DNA of 64,000 nt from an uncultured Acidobacteriota bacterium (GTDB lineage: Bacteria; Acidobacteriota; Thermoanaerobaculia; UBA5066). The position numbers and the translations under genes are program-made. Shown here piece by piece: positions 1 to 21,066 of the stretch. The notes under the pieces were generated by a model that worked only from the letters and a program-made list of their open reading frames with translations, did not search any database and was not told where the DNA came from. Positions within the stretch are counted from its first letter, which is position 1; each line of letters starts with the position of its first letter. Where the stretch lies: positions 1 to 64,000 of the forward strand of contig CAIMWE010000022.1 in NCBI GenBank assembly GCA_903845115.1. The letters run 5' to 3'.

Positions 1-266
1 GCCCTCGTCCATGGCGCGCTCGGAGAGCGCGGGCCGCGCGGGTTCGAACCCCGTCTCCCGCTCCAATGACACGAACGTGGGTTCGGTTCGAACCCGCGAC
101 ACGGGGGTCCGGGGGCGGAGCCCCTGGAACAAGGGCAGCAAAGCGCGGCCCTCGTCCATGGCGCGCTCGGAGAGCGCGGGCCGCGCGGGTTCGAACCCCG
201 TCTCCCGCTCCAATGACACGAACGTGGGTTCGGTTCGAACCCGCGACACGGGGGTCCGGGGGCGGA
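1..266. repeat. Tandem 147-bp repeat, two copies, with tRNA-3'-end-like segment
   Basis: Bases 1-119 recur identically at 148-266, a period of 147. Each copy contains a T-arm, acceptor strand, T and CCA that read like the 3' end of a tRNA-Gly (38-65 and 185-212), with TTCGAAC as T-loop and CTCCCGC as 3' acceptor strand. Each copy also has a hairpin with stem GGGTTCG and loop GTT (76-98 and 223-245). No matching 5' acceptor GCGGGAG precedes copy two, so it is not a working tRNA. The array may extend upstream of the window, so copy one cannot be judged fully. Confidence 0.8.
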
Positions 267-305
267 ACGCCGGAACGGCGCCCCTGGAGACCGCGGCGCC
301 CGTGC

Positions 306-380
306 TTCGCTTCTCCCGCTTCAATCGCGAGAACGAGGGAGCGGGTGAGACCCCCTTCCGCTTCTCCCATTCCAATCACG
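306..380 (+). repeat. Two degenerate copies of the tRNA-3'-end-like motif
   Basis: Near 311-326 and 361-376 the motif TCTCCCGCTCCAAT of the upstream repeats reappears with substitutions, as TCTCCCGCTTCAAT and TCTCCCATTCCAAT. Both are followed by remnants of the same flank ending in CGA(G)AA. They look like older, decayed copies of the 147-bp unit. The rest of the first 413 bases shows no convincing gene. Confidence 0.5.
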
Positions 381-413
381 AAGGTCCTCAACTCCCGTAA
401 CGGAGATAAGAAC

Positions 414-569
414 ATGCCGAGAGAACTGATCAGCCTGGTCTGCGGGGAATGCAAGCGGAAGAACTACACGACCCTCAAGAACAAGAAGCTCCACCAGGAG
501 AAGCTGGAGACTTCGAAGTTCTGCCGGACGTGCCGGAAGCACACGCCGCACAAGGAAGGGAAAGTCTAG
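414..569 (+). CDS. rpmG: 50S ribosomal protein L33
   Basis: Small protein of the large ribosomal subunit near the E site. The 51-residue product has two CxxC pairs (Cys10/13 and Cys37/40), so this is the zinc-binding C+ form. The ATG at 414 follows the purine stretch GGAGATAAG, a usable ribosome binding site. Longer overlapping frames that start in the repeat region upstream have no such site and are not credible. It lies just before tRNA-Trp, secE and nusG, a conserved bacterial gene order. Confidence 0.93.
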   Translation: MPRELISLVCGECKRKNYTTLKNKKLHQEKLETSKFCRTCRKHTPHKEGKV

Positions 570-585
570 AGAAAGTCCGACGCAC

Positions 586-662
<77 letters not shown>

Positions 663-748
663 TTCCAACCGGCCCTTCGGGGCGGGCTGGGCCGGGCGAA
701 GGCGCCCCGGAGCGGCGGGACAGGAAGGGAATCAGAAGAGGCAGGACA

Positions 749-961
749 ATGAGCATCAGCGATCGCTTCACGAATTTCCGGAATTTCCTCTCCGACGTGA
801 AAAAGGAGACGGCGAAGGTGACGTGGCCGGGCCGGGAAGAGGTGTTCGGCACGACCACCGTCGTCATCGTCTACACCGCGCTCGTGGGCCTCTTCCTCTT
901 CATCGTCGACGCCGCCGTCACGCCCCTGGTCAACAAGCTCTTCTCGGCGTTCGGGGGCTGA
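749..961 (+). CDS. secE: Preprotein translocase subunit SecE
   Basis: Small essential subunit of the SecYEG protein-conducting channel in the inner membrane. The 70-residue product has the short single-span form. An amphipathic N-terminal stretch with the family-typical KKETAKVTWPGREEV segment (residues about 20-34) is followed by one hydrophobic membrane helix (about 39-58). The ATG is preceded by AGAGGCAGGAC. It lies 25 bases before nusG and is probably cotranscribed with it. Its partner secY is at 27387 in the same window. Confidence 0.95.
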   Translation: MSISDRFTNFRNFLSDVKKETAKVTWPGREEVFGTTTVVIVYTALVGLFLFIVDAAVTPLVNKLFSAFGG

Positions 962-986
962 GAACGCCCTCCACGCGCAAGGCCCG

Positions 987-1589
987 ATGACCGTGAACGA
1001 ATACGCTTCCGACTCCCCGACCCCCCTGGCCGACCCGTCCGGCGCCGCACAGGCCGCCGCGATGGAGTGGTTCATCGTCCACACCTATTCCGGCTTCGAG
1101 GACCGCGTCGTCCAGGAGCTGACGAACCGGATCAAGGCGCTGGGCATGGAAGCCCACTTCGGCGAGATCCGGGTCCCGAAGGAAACGGTCGTCGAGATGA
1201 AGTCCGGCAAGCGCCGGAACGTGGAGCGGAAGTTCTTCCCTGGCTACGTCCTCGTCCAGATGGAGATGTCGGACGAGACGTGGCACCTCGTCAGGAACAC
1301 GCCGAAGGTCACCGGATTCGTGGGCGGTTCCTCGAAGGCCCCGGTTCCCCTGATGCCCGAGGAGGTGGAGTCGATCCTCCACCACACCGCGGAGTCGAAG
1401 GAGAAGCCGAAGCCCAAGTACGTCTACGACCGCGGTGAGCAGGTCAAGATCACGGACGGCCCGTTCAAGGAGTTCACCGGCGTGGTGGAAGACGTCAACC
1501 TGGAGCGGTCGACGCTCCGTGTCCTCGTCACGATTTTCGGCCGGCCCACGCCGGTCGAGCTGGAGTTCGTCCAGGTTCAGAAGGTCTGA
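987..1589 (+). CDS. nusG: Transcription termination/antitermination factor NusG
   Basis: Binds RNA polymerase, increases processivity and couples it to Rho or the ribosome. An NGN domain begins at the [11 protein letters not shown] segment and a C-terminal KOW domain follows ([18 protein letters not shown]). The ATG at 987 adds about 25 Ala/Pro/Ser-rich residues before the usual NusG start. A second ATG at 1062 would give the family-typical length of 175 residues, but neither start has a strong ribosome binding site. The start is therefore uncertain, while the identity is secure. Confidence 0.95.
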   Translation: MTVNEYASDSPTPLADPSGAAQAAAMEWFIVHTYSGFEDRVVQELTNRIKALGMEAHFGEIRVPKETVVEMKSGKRRNVERKFFPGYVLVQMEMSDETWHLVRNTPKVTGFVGGSSKAPVPLMPEEVESILHHTAESKEKPKPKYVYDRGEQVKITDGPFKEFTGVVEDVNLERSTLRVLVTIFGRPTPVELEFVQVQKV

Positions 1590-1647
1590 TCCGGGGCAAG
1601 CAAGAGAGCCTGCGGGAAGCCTCTAGAAGCGAGAAGCGAGAAACATC

Positions 1648-2073
1648 ATGGCAAAGAAGATCACCGGCTACGTCAAGCTCCAGATCGAGGCGACGAAAGC
1701 GACCCCGGCTCCGCCCGTGGGCACCGCCCTCGGTCCCCAGGGCGTCAACATCATGGACTTCTGCAAGGCCTTCAACGCGAGGACGGCCAAGGACGTCGGG
1801 CTGATCATCCCCGTCGTCGTGACCGTCTACTCGGACCGGTCTTACACCTTCATCACCAAGACCCCTCCGGCCTCCGTCCTCCTGAAGAAGGCGGCGAAGC
1901 TGGAGAAGGGGTCCGGCGTGCCGAACAAGACCAAGGTCGGCAAGGTGACGAAGAAGCAGGTCGAGGATATCGCGAAGCTGAAGATGGTCGACCTGAACGC
2001 CGCCGACCTCGCCGCCGCGGTCAAGACGGTCGAGGGGACGGCCCGTTCCATGGGGATAGAGGTAGCAGGCTGA
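1648..2073 (+). CDS. rplK: 50S ribosomal protein L11
   Basis: Forms the base of the L7/L12 stalk on the large subunit and contacts the GTPase-associated centre of 23S rRNA. The 141-residue product matches the usual length. It shows the proline-rich N-terminal [15 protein letters not shown] motif and the C-terminal rRNA-binding domain. It follows nusG by 58 bases and precedes rplA with a structured spacer of 136 bases. Confidence 0.97.
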   Translation: MAKKITGYVKLQIEATKATPAPPVGTALGPQGVNIMDFCKAFNARTAKDVGLIIPVVVTVYSDRSYTFITKTPPASVLLKKAAKLEKGSGVPNKTKVGKVTKKQVEDIAKLKMVDLNAADLAAAVKTVEGTARSMGIEVAG

Positions 2074-2101
2074 ACGTCAATCGTGAGCCAGGGGCCTCCC
2101 T

Positions 2102-2153
2102 CGCCGGAACTCTCCCGGCGTGCGGGTCCGCGGTGCCCGGGATGCCTCCCGGG
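2102..2153 (+). other. Two RNA hairpins in the rplK-rplA spacer
   Basis: CGCCGG (2102-2107) pairs with CCGGCG (2115-2120), and CCCGGGA (2136-2142) pairs with TCCCGGG (2147-2153) across a TGCC loop. No T-run follows, so these are not terminators. A role in L1/L11 translational control or mRNA processing is inference only. Confidence 0.5.
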
Positions 2154-2209
2154 GCTTCTCGCCGCGCTCCCTCCGGAGTCTCCTCCGCCCGAGGAGTAGG
2201 GAAGGAAAA

Positions 2210-2920
2210 ATGACGCAAGGGAAGAAATTCAAGGCGGCGGTCGCAAAGGTCGACACGTCCAGGCTCTACGACGTCTCCGAGGCCGTCGGTCTGGTCAAGT
2301 CGGCAGCGTTCGCCAAATTCAACGAGACCGTCGAGATCTCGCTGCGGCTGGGCGTCGACCCGAAGCACGCGGACCAGATGGTTCGCGGCACGGTCGTCCT
2401 TCCGCACGGGACCGGCAGCACGATCCGCGTGGCGGTCGTGGCATCGGGAGAGAAAGTGAAAGAGGCCGAGGAGGCCGGGGCGGACGTCGCCGGCGGCGAC
2501 GACCTCGTGGCGAAGATCCAGGCGGGGTTCCTCGACTTCGAGGCCCTCATCGCCACCCCCGACATGATGAAGTTGCTCGGACGCCTCGGCAAGGTCCTCG
2601 GGCCGCGGGGCCTGATGCCGAACCCGAAGGCTGGCACGGTCACCTTCGACGTCGGCAAGGCCGTCAAGGAGCTGAAGGCCGGCAAGATCGAGTTCCGCGT
2701 CGACAAGACCGCCATCATCCACTGCCCGATCGGCAAGGTCTCCTTCGAGGCCAAGCAGCTCGTCGAGAACACCGAGGCGCTCCTGTCGGCCGTGGCCCGC
2801 GCCAAGCCGGCCGCGGCGAAGGGGAAGTACGTCAAGAGCGTCTTCCTGTCGTCGACGATGGGTCCGGGGGTCCCGGTCGATCCGGCCGTGACCGAGAAGG
2901 CCGCGGGGAGGGCGTCGTGA
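2210..2920 (+). CDS. rplA: 50S ribosomal protein L1
   Basis: Forms the mobile L1 stalk beside the E site, and in many bacteria represses its own operon by binding mRNA. The product has 236 residues, the usual size, with the conserved core [15 protein letters not shown] (about 130-144). The ATG at 2210 follows the Shine-Dalgarno-like GAAGGAAAA. An in-frame extension back to 2120 lacks a signal and would run into the spacer hairpins. The stop overlaps the rplJ start by four bases. Confidence 0.96.
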   Translation: MTQGKKFKAAVAKVDTSRLYDVSEAVGLVKSAAFAKFNETVEISLRLGVDPKHADQMVRGTVVLPHGTGSTIRVAVVASGEKVKEAEEAGADVAGGDDLVAKIQAGFLDFEALIATPDMMKLLGRLGKVLGPRGLMPNPKAGTVTFDVGKAVKELKAGKIEFRVDKTAIIHCPIGKVSFEAKQLVENTEALLSAVARAKPAAAKGKYVKSVFLSSTMGPGVPVDPAVTEKAAGRAS

Positions 2921-3441
2921 ACCGCGCAGAGAAGACCGAAGCCATCGCCGGAATGGCGGAGGAGCTCGGGAAGGTTCCGCACGCCTTCCTGATCGACTAC
3001 AAGGGGCTCACCGTCCCGGCCGTCACCGAGCTCCGCCGCCAGGTGCGTGCCACCGGCTCCCAGTACCTCGTCGTGAAGAACACGCTGGTGCTGCGGGCCG
3101 TCAAGGACGCTCCGCTCGGAACCCTGTCGTCCCATTTCTCGGGGATGACCGCCGTGGCGTACAGCCGCACCGACATCGTCGCTCTCGCGAAGGTGCTCCA
3201 CACCTTCGGCAAGACCAATCCGAACGTGAAGGTCAAGGCGGCCCTCGTGGACGGAAAGCCCGTCCCGGCGACGTCGCTGGAAGCCCTCGCGTCCCTGCCG
3301 TCGCGCCCCGAGATGATCGGACGGCTCCTGGGCCTGATGCAGTCGCCCGTCCGGCGCCTCGTCACGGTCCTCTCCGCCCCGCACCGCGGCATCGCGGCCA
3401 CGGTGGCGGCCATCGCGAAGAAGAAGGAAGAGGCGGCCTGA
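2917..3441 (+). CDS. rplJ: 50S ribosomal protein L10
   Basis: Anchors L7/L12 dimers to the ribosome; L10-L7/L12 complexes commonly autoregulate their operon. The 174-residue product has the N-terminal rRNA-binding domain ([20 protein letters not shown]) and the C-terminal helix that carries L7/L12. The GTG start overlaps the rplA stop as GTGA, which implies translational coupling. A 111-base structured spacer follows before rplL. Confidence 0.96.
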   Translation: MNRAEKTEAIAGMAEELGKVPHAFLIDYKGLTVPAVTELRRQVRATGSQYLVVKNTLVLRAVKDAPLGTLSSHFSGMTAVAYSRTDIVALAKVLHTFGKTNPNVKVKAALVDGKPVPATSLEALASLPSRPEMIGRLLGLMQSPVRRLVTVLSAPHRGIAATVAAIAKKKEEAA

Positions 3442-3471
3442 CCCGCCCTTCCGCCGAGACCGAAATAGACC

Positions 3472-3529
3472 GGAACCCTCTGCCCGCAGAGGTTTCCCGG
3501 AAGAACGAAATCGGGCGCCTACGGGCGCC
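3472..3529 (+). other. Two RNA hairpins in the rplJ-rplL spacer
   Basis: The first hairpin spans 3472-3497 with a 12-pair stem that has one mismatch and a very short loop. The second is GGCGCC, loop TACG, GGCGCC (3514-3529), a UNCG-type tetraloop 23 bases before the rplL start. Neither has a T-run. They may adjust the high rplL output relative to rplJ or mark a processing site; this is inference. Confidence 0.6.
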
Positions 3530-3552
3530 GTGAAGAATCGAGGAGATACGAA

Positions 3553-3933
3553 ATGGCCCTTTCCGTCGAACAGTTCGTCACCGAGATCGAGTCGATGTCC
3601 GTTCTCGAGCTCAACACGCTCGTGAAGGCCCTGGAGGAGAAGTTCGGCGTCTCGGCCGCCATGATGGCGGCCCCCGCCGCCTCCGGCGCGGCCGCCCCGG
3701 CCGCCGCCGCCGTCGAGGAGCAGACCGAGTTCACCGTCACCCTCAAGGAAGCCGGCCCGAACAAGATCAACGTCATCAAGGCGGTCCGCGAGGTCAACTC
3801 CTCGCTTGGCCTCAAGGAAGCCAAGGACCTCGTCGAGAACCTGGGCGTCATCAAGGAAGCCATCTCGAAGGACGAGGCGGCCACGATCAAGAAGAAGTTC
3901 GAGGACGCGGGAGCGAAAGTCGAAATCAAGTAG
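3553..3933 (+). CDS. rplL: 50S ribosomal protein L7/L12
   Basis: Multi-copy stalk protein that recruits EF-Tu, EF-G and other translational GTPases. The 126-residue product has the N-terminal dimerisation segment and an Ala/Pro-rich hinge (about 40-58). The C-terminal domain carries the conserved KTEF-like [23 protein letters not shown] and [10 protein letters not shown] motifs. A clear GAGGAG site lies upstream of the ATG. A twin-hairpin region separates it from rpoB. Confidence 0.97.
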   Translation: MALSVEQFVTEIESMSVLELNTLVKALEEKFGVSAAMMAAPAASGAAAPAAAAVEEQTEFTVTLKEAGPNKINVIKAVREVNSSLGLKEAKDLVENLGVIKEAISKDEAATIKKKFEDAGAKVEIK

Positions 3934-3950
3934 TCCGAGCTCGACGCCGT

Positions 3951-4007
3951 ACCGGGGAGCGTCAGCGACGCGCTCCCCGGTTTCCCCAGCGGTCCACACC
4001 GCTGGGG
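3951..4007 (+). promoter_or_regulatory. Twin hairpins between rplL and rpoB (attenuator or processing site)
   Basis: ACCGGGGAGCG (3951-3961) pairs perfectly with CGCTCCCCGGT (3971-3981). Immediately after, CCCCAGCGGT (3984-3993) pairs perfectly with ACCGCTGGGG (3998-4007), followed by ATCGTGTCTTTT. In Escherichia coli this spacer holds a partial attenuator and an RNase III site that lower rpoBC expression relative to the ribosomal genes. A similar role here is likely but inferred. Confidence 0.7.
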
Positions 4008-4060
4008 ATCGTGTCTTTTCCGTTCGACCCGCCCGCAACCCTGATTGGAGCTAAAGACCG

Positions 4061-8353
<4,293 letters not shown>

Positions 8354-8371
8354 AGCGAGAAGAGGAGAACC

Positions 8372-12595
<4,224 letters not shown>

Positions 12596-12624
12596 AGGAA
12601 CGAGGGGGAAGGAGCGGGAACGTC

Positions 12625-12653
12625 TTGACAGTTCGCGTTCGAACGAGTATCTT
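12625..12653 (+). promoter_or_regulatory. Sigma-70-type promoter for the str operon
   Basis: A perfect -35 TTGACA (12625-12630) is separated by exactly 17 bases from TATCTT (12648-12653). It lies 30 bases downstream of rpoC and about 100 bases upstream of the rpsL start. This is the best housekeeping promoter match between genes in the ribosomal part of the window, and it probably drives rpsL onward. Confidence 0.75.
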
Positions 12654-12754
12654 CGTCAGGTTGCGCGGGGGCCCTTCCGGAGGCACCGAAGAGGTGTCGA
12701 TCGGTTCGTGTCCCTGCAATCGGTTCTAAGGTCTTAAGGAGTTCGAAAAGTCCC

Positions 12755-13129
<375 letters not shown>

Positions 13130-13173
13130 GGACAGGTCCCCTCCGGACCAGTACGAAGCCGTCAGAAGCTTAG

Positions 13174-13665
<492 letters not shown>

Positions 13666-13677
13666 GACTGCACTCCT

Positions 13678-13703
13678 GGGAACGCCCTAGCGGGCGATTT
13701 CCC
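13678..13703 (+). other. Hairpin just downstream of rpsG; start of a 206-base fusA leader
   Basis: GGGAA-CGCCC (13678-13687) pairs with GGGCG and TTTCCC around a TAGC loop. A T-run does not follow. The remaining leader (13704-13871) contains a CCGGCCGG palindrome and no convincing reading frame. It may be a processing or regulatory RNA element. Confidence 0.45.
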
Positions 13704-13871
13704 GAGGTCATCTCCGGGTCGTAGGAAACCGGCCGGTTCACCGGACAGGTCCAGCGAGATATCCCGGACCACGCCTTCAAGCGTGCGGAACCCAAGGGGA
13801 GGGCGACGGAGAGACTCTCCGGACCCCCCGAACGGTTCGACGGCGCAGACCACCCGGTACGGGAACGCATC

Positions 13872-15947
<2,076 letters not shown>

Positions 15948-15979
15948 GAAAGCGAAAGGACAGGAACAGGGAGGAAACG

Positions 15980-17182
<1,203 letters not shown>

Positions 17183-17201
17183 GCACTCCCGGACAAGGGC
17201 T

Positions 17202-17229
17202 CTCCCCGTCGCCGGAAGGCGGCTGGGAG
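17202..17229 (+). other. Hairpin in the tuf-rpsJ spacer
   Basis: CTCCCC-GTCGCC (17202-17213) pairs with GGCGGC-TGGGAG (17218-17229) across a GGAA tetraloop, with one C-T mismatch. The hairpin lies 30 bases before rpsJ and has no T-run, so termination is unlikely. A leader element for the S10 cluster or a processing site is possible. Confidence 0.5.
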
Positions 17230-17259
17230 GGCTCCCCGGACGAGAAGCGAGAGAAAAGA

Positions 17260-17577
<318 letters not shown>

Positions 17578-17624
17578 CCACCGGACCTGAAAGGGTTAGG
17601 TGAGAACGTGAGAACGGCGGACCA

Positions 17625-18269
17625 ATGATTAACGGCATACTGGGGCGCAAGATCGGCATGACGCAGGTCTTCGAGGCGGACGGCACGGTCGTGCCGGTGA
17701 CCGTCGTCGAGGCCGGCCCTTGCCTCGTCGTTCAGCGCAAAACGAAGGACAACGACGGCTACGACGCGGTTCAGCTCGGGCTGGTGGGAAGAGTCTCTCC
17801 CCGCCAGCTGACGAAGGCCGTGAAGGGCCATTTCGAGAAGGCCGGCGTCCCGCCGGCGCGGACGGTCGGCGAGGTCAAGTGCGACCCGGCCGACACGGTC
17901 GCGCCCGGGGACAAGGTCCTCTGCGACATCTTCGCCGAGTCCGAGCACGTCGACGTCGTCGGCGTCTCTAAGGGGAAGGGGTTCCAGGGGGTCATGAAGC
18001 GCCACCACTTCGCAGGCGGCGCGGCGACGCACGGTTCGATGTTCCACCGGGCCCCCGGCTCGATCGGACCATCGGCATTCCCCTCCCGGGTCTACCCCGG
18101 CACCCGGTCCTCGGGCCGGATGGGGGGGCGCCAGTCGACGATGAAGAACCTCATCGTCGTCCGGGTCGACGCCGAGAACCACCTGCTCTACCTGCGTGGA
18201 GCCGTCCCGGGTGCCCGCAACGCGGTCGTGAAGATCGTGAAGCGTCCGGCCCGCGGGAAGGCGGCGTGA
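17625..18269 (+). CDS. rplC: 50S ribosomal protein L3
   Basis: Large-subunit protein whose long loop reaches the peptidyl transferase centre. The 214-residue product has the [11 protein letters not shown] start and the conserved internal loop with [26 protein letters not shown] and GRMGGR. It lies 47 bases after rpsJ. The stop overlaps a possible GTG of rplD. Confidence 0.97.
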   Translation: MINGILGRKIGMTQVFEADGTVVPVTVVEAGPCLVVQRKTKDNDGYDAVQLGLVGRVSPRQLTKAVKGHFEKAGVPPARTVGEVKCDPADTVAPGDKVLCDIFAESEHVDVVGVSKGKGFQGVMKRHHFAGGAATHGSMFHRAPGSIGPSAFPSRVYPGTRSSGRMGGRQSTMKNLIVVRVDAENHLLYLRGAVPGARNAVVKIVKRPARGKAA

Positions 18270-18280
18270 GGAGCGGCACG

Positions 18281-18967
18281 ATGACGACTCCGAAGACGAA
18301 GGTCCAGCCGAGGGCGCCGAAGGCCGCCGAGGCCCCGGCCCCGCCCATCACGATCGCCATCCGAAACCTCAAGAACGAGACCGTGGGCGAGGCGTCGCTT
18401 CCGGCCGAGATCTTCGGCGTCTCGTTCCGCCGGCACCCGGTGTGGGAGACGGTCCGGTCGATCCGGGCCGCGGAGCACCGCGGAACGCACAAGACCAAGA
18501 CGCGGGCCGAGGTCTCCGGAACGGGCAAGAAGCCCTTCAAGCAGAAGCACACGGGACGGGCCCGGCAGGGCGGCGGGCGGCCCCCGATCCACCGCCACGG
18601 CGGCACGGTGTTCGGCCCGACCCCCCACGCGTACGACCTGAAGGTCAACGTCCGGACGAAGAAGGCGGCCCTCCGGTGCGTTCTCTCGGAGAAACTCCGG
18701 GAGAACCGTCTCGTCGTCCTCGCGAACCTGGACCTTCCGACCCACAAGACGAAGGATCTCGCGGCCGTGGCGGCCCTCCTGGGCCTCAACGGGAAGGCGC
18801 TTCTCGTCGACCGCCGGGGGAACGAGAACCTCCGTCGCGCGGCGGCGAACCACCCGAAGCTGGTGGCCATCGACGCCAAGGGGATCAACGTCTACGACGC
18901 GCTCAACGCCAAGACGGTGGTCCTGACCGAGGACGCACTCAAGACCGTCACGGAGGTGCTGGGATGA
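18281..18967 (+). CDS. rplD: 50S ribosomal protein L4
   Basis: Lines the peptide exit tunnel; in E. coli it also represses the S10 operon. The ATG at 18281 has GAGGAGC about eight bases upstream and gives 228 residues. A GTG at 18266 overlapping the rplC stop would add five residues. About 20 N-terminal Pro/Ala/Lys-rich residues precede the usual start. The conserved tunnel loop [17 protein letters not shown] and the [17 protein letters not shown] stretch are intact. Confidence 0.95.
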   Translation: MTTPKTKVQPRAPKAAEAPAPPITIAIRNLKNETVGEASLPAEIFGVSFRRHPVWETVRSIRAAEHRGTHKTKTRAEVSGTGKKPFKQKHTGRARQGGGRPPIHRHGGTVFGPTPHAYDLKVNVRTKKAALRCVLSEKLRENRLVVLANLDLPTHKTKDLAAVAALLGLNGKALLVDRRGNENLRRAAANHPKLVAIDAKGINVYDALNAKTVVLTEDALKTVTEVLG

Positions 18968-19257
18968 AGGCTCCGCAGTCGATCATCCTCCGGCCCCTCG
19001 TGACCGAGAAGACTACGGCCCTCACCCAGGACGCCAACGTCCTGACGTTCGAGGTCGCCCGCGACGCCAACAAGATCGAGATCCGTCGCGCGGTCGAGGT
19101 CCTCTTCTCGGTGAAGGTGACCGGCGTCCGGGTCGCGAAGACGCTCGGGAAGATCAAGAAGGTCGGCCGGTCGATCGGGAAGACGTCCGACGGAAAGAAA
19201 GCCTACGTGAAACTGAAGGCCGGCGAGAAGCTGCCGCCGATCTTCGAGGGGGTCTGA
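18964..19257 (+). CDS. rplW: 50S ribosomal protein L23
   Basis: Exit-tunnel rim protein that serves as docking site for trigger factor and the signal recognition particle. The 97-residue product has the [11 protein letters not shown] start and the [20 protein letters not shown] motif. The ATG overlaps the rplD stop by four bases (ATGA). rplB begins two bases after its stop. Confidence 0.96.
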   Translation: MKAPQSIILRPLVTEKTTALTQDANVLTFEVARDANKIEIRRAVEVLFSVKVTGVRVAKTLGKIKKVGRSIGKTSDGKKAYVKLKAGEKLPPIFEGV

Positions 19258-19259
19258 CG

Positions 19260-20087
19260 ATGGCGGTCAAATCCTACAAGCCGACCTCGCCTGGTCTCCG
19301 GCAGCGGACGACGTCCTCCTTCGCCGACGTCACAGCGTCGTCTCCGGAGAAGTCGCTGACGCGCGGAAAGGTCCGGACGGGCGGACGGAACAACACGGGC
19401 CAGCTCACGTCGTGGTGGCGGGGGGGCGGGCACAAGAAGCGGTACCGCGACATCGACTTCAAGCGGGAGAAGTACGGGATCCCGGCGAAGGTGGCCTCGG
19501 TGGAGTACGACCCGAACCGGTCGGCGCGCATCGCCCTCCTCGTCTACGCGGACGGAGAGAAGCGGTACATCATCTCGCCGAACGGCCTCCAGATCGGCCA
19601 GGTCATCGTCTCCGGCCCCACGGCTGACATCGTCACGGGGAACGCTCTGCCCCTGCGGTCGATCCCGGTCGGCACGGTCGTCCACGCGATCGAGTTCAAG
19701 CCCGGCAAGGGCGCCCAGCTCGCCCGTTCGGCAGGGGCCGGCGCGCAGCTGATGGCGAAGGAAGGCGACTACGCCCTCCTCCGCGTCCCGTCCGGAGAGC
19801 TCCGGAAGGTCCTCGTCGACTGCTACGCCACGATCGGCCAGGTCGGCAACCTCGAGCACGAGAACATCTCGATCGGGAAGGCCGGCCGCAATCGTTGGCT
19901 CGGCTGGAAGCCCCACAACCGCGGCGTCGCCATGAACCCGGTGGACCACCCGATGGGCGGCGGCGAGGGAAAGACCTCCGGAGGCCGGCACCCGTGCTCG
20001 CCCTGGGGCTGGAAAACCAAGGGATTCAAGACCCGCAACAACAAGCGGACGCAGGCGTTGATCGTCAAGCGTCGTAACAAGAAGTAG
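19260..20087 (+). CDS. rplB: 50S ribosomal protein L2
   Basis: Core large-subunit protein required for subunit joining and peptidyl transferase assembly. The 275-residue product is of normal size. The conserved C-terminal block with [14 protein letters not shown] and GRHPCSPWG includes the histidine implicated in activity. The start lies two bases after rplW, suggesting coupled translation. Confidence 0.97.
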   Translation: MAVKSYKPTSPGLRQRTTSSFADVTASSPEKSLTRGKVRTGGRNNTGQLTSWWRGGGHKKRYRDIDFKREKYGIPAKVASVEYDPNRSARIALLVYADGEKRYIISPNGLQIGQVIVSGPTADIVTGNALPLRSIPVGTVVHAIEFKPGKGAQLARSAGAGAQLMAKEGDYALLRVPSGELRKVLVDCYATIGQVGNLEHENISIGKAGRNRWLGWKPHNRGVAMNPVDHPMGGGEGKTSGGRHPCSPWGWKTKGFKTRNNKRTQALIVKRRNKK

Positions 20088-20112
20088 CCGCAGGGAGAGG
20101 AAGAGTAGCTCC

Positions 20113-20436
20113 ATGTCGCGATCGACAAAGAAAGGCCCGTTCGTTGACGGGCACCTGGTCGAGAAGATCACGGCCCTGAACAGCTCGGGCGACAAGCGCG
20201 TGCTGAAGACGTGGTCCCGCCGCTCGACGATCCTCCCCGAAATGGTCGGGCACACGCTGGCGGTTCACAACGGGAAGAAGTTCATCCCGGTCTACATCTC
20301 GGAGAACATGGTCGGGCACAAGCTCGGCGAGTTCTCCCCGACCCGGACCTTCAAGGGCCACTCGGGCAAGAAAGTCGAGAAGGGCTCCACCCCGGGCGGC
20401 GCTCCGGCCGCCCCGGCGGCTGCGGCCTCGAAGTAG
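20113..20436 (+). CDS. rpsS: 30S ribosomal protein S19
   Basis: Small-subunit head protein near the A-site finger. The 107-residue product contains [15 protein letters not shown] and the conserved [17 protein letters not shown] motif. It ends in a short Gly/Ala/Pro-rich tail beyond the usual length of about 93 residues. Spacing is 25 bases after rplB and 9 bases before rplV. Confidence 0.96.
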   Translation: MSRSTKKGPFVDGHLVEKITALNSSGDKRVLKTWSRRSTILPEMVGHTLAVHNGKKFIPVYISENMVGHKLGEFSPTRTFKGHSGKKVEKGSTPGGAPAAPAAAASK

Positions 20437-20445
20437 GAGGAGAGC

Positions 20446-21051
20446 ATGGAAGCAGTCGCTCGCCTTCTTCACTACCGCGGCGCGGCCCAGAAGGTCCGCT
20501 TGGTGGCCGACCTGGTCCGCATGAAGCCGGCCGGACGGGCGATCGCCACGCTGAAGGCGACGCGGAAGTCCTGCTCCGCTCCGCTGGCCAAGCTCGTCGA
20601 GTCGGCCATCGCGAACGCGCAGCAAAACGGCTCCGGCGTGGACGCGGACGCCCTCGTGATCGCGAAGATCATGGTGGACGAGGCCGGCCGGAAGCCCCTG
20701 CAGCGGAACAACATGATCCGCTCGGTCTCGAACTACAAGAAGCGGTTCGCGCGTCCGCGCTTCATGAGCGGGCCCCAGGGCCGGATGTGGCTCATCCCTC
20801 GCCCCTTCTGCCACGTGACGGTCGTCGTCTCGGACGACCCGGCGGTCCGCCGCGAGGCGGGGCTCCCGGCCGAGGCGCCCAAGGCGGTCTCGCGCCGGCC
20901 CAAGACGTCCCGGATCGGCGCGGCCGCCGCCGCCGTCGCCGCGGCGGGCTCCCGCCCGGTGAAGGGGAAGAGCGCCGGCGAGAAGGAAAAGAAGTCTCCG
21001 GCCAAGGGGCCGAAGGCCGACAAGTCCGGCAAGACCGGAAAGTCCGAGTAG
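20446..21051 (+). CDS. rplV: 50S ribosomal protein L22 with altered tunnel hairpin and long basic tail
   Basis: L22 spans the large subunit and its beta-hairpin lines the exit tunnel. Residues 1-80 are normal (YRGAAQKVRLVADLVR, VDEAG). The usual hairpin is replaced by a longer, divergent stretch: RKPLQRNNMIRSVSNYKKRF at 82-101, then ARPRFMSGPQGRMWLIPRPF before CHVTVVVSD at 122-130. A tail of about 70 residues rich in Ala, Lys and Ser follows, so the total of 201 compares with about 110 in most bacteria. The identity is firm from sequence and position. AGGAGAG precedes the ATG. Confidence 0.93.
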   Translation: MEAVARLLHYRGAAQKVRLVADLVRMKPAGRAIATLKATRKSCSAPLAKLVESAIANAQQNGSGVDADALVIAKIMVDEAGRKPLQRNNMIRSVSNYKKRFARPRFMSGPQGRMWLIPRPFCHVTVVVSDDPAVRREAGLPAEAPKAVSRRPKTSRIGAAAAAVAAAGSRPVKGKSAGEKEKKSPAKGPKADKSGKTGKSE

Positions 21052-21066
21052 CCCGAGGAGAGAAGA

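Noticed and set aside
1-212. Functional tRNA-Gly genes in the 147-bp repeats
   Set aside because: Only the T-arm and acceptor 3' end can be matched. In copy two the required 5' acceptor strand is missing and the anticodon arm does not give a valid loop with T at position 33.
1-266. CRISPR-like array at the window start
   Set aside because: Repeats are 119 bases and identical, with a short GC-rich remainder. There are no uniform spacers and no cas genes nearby.
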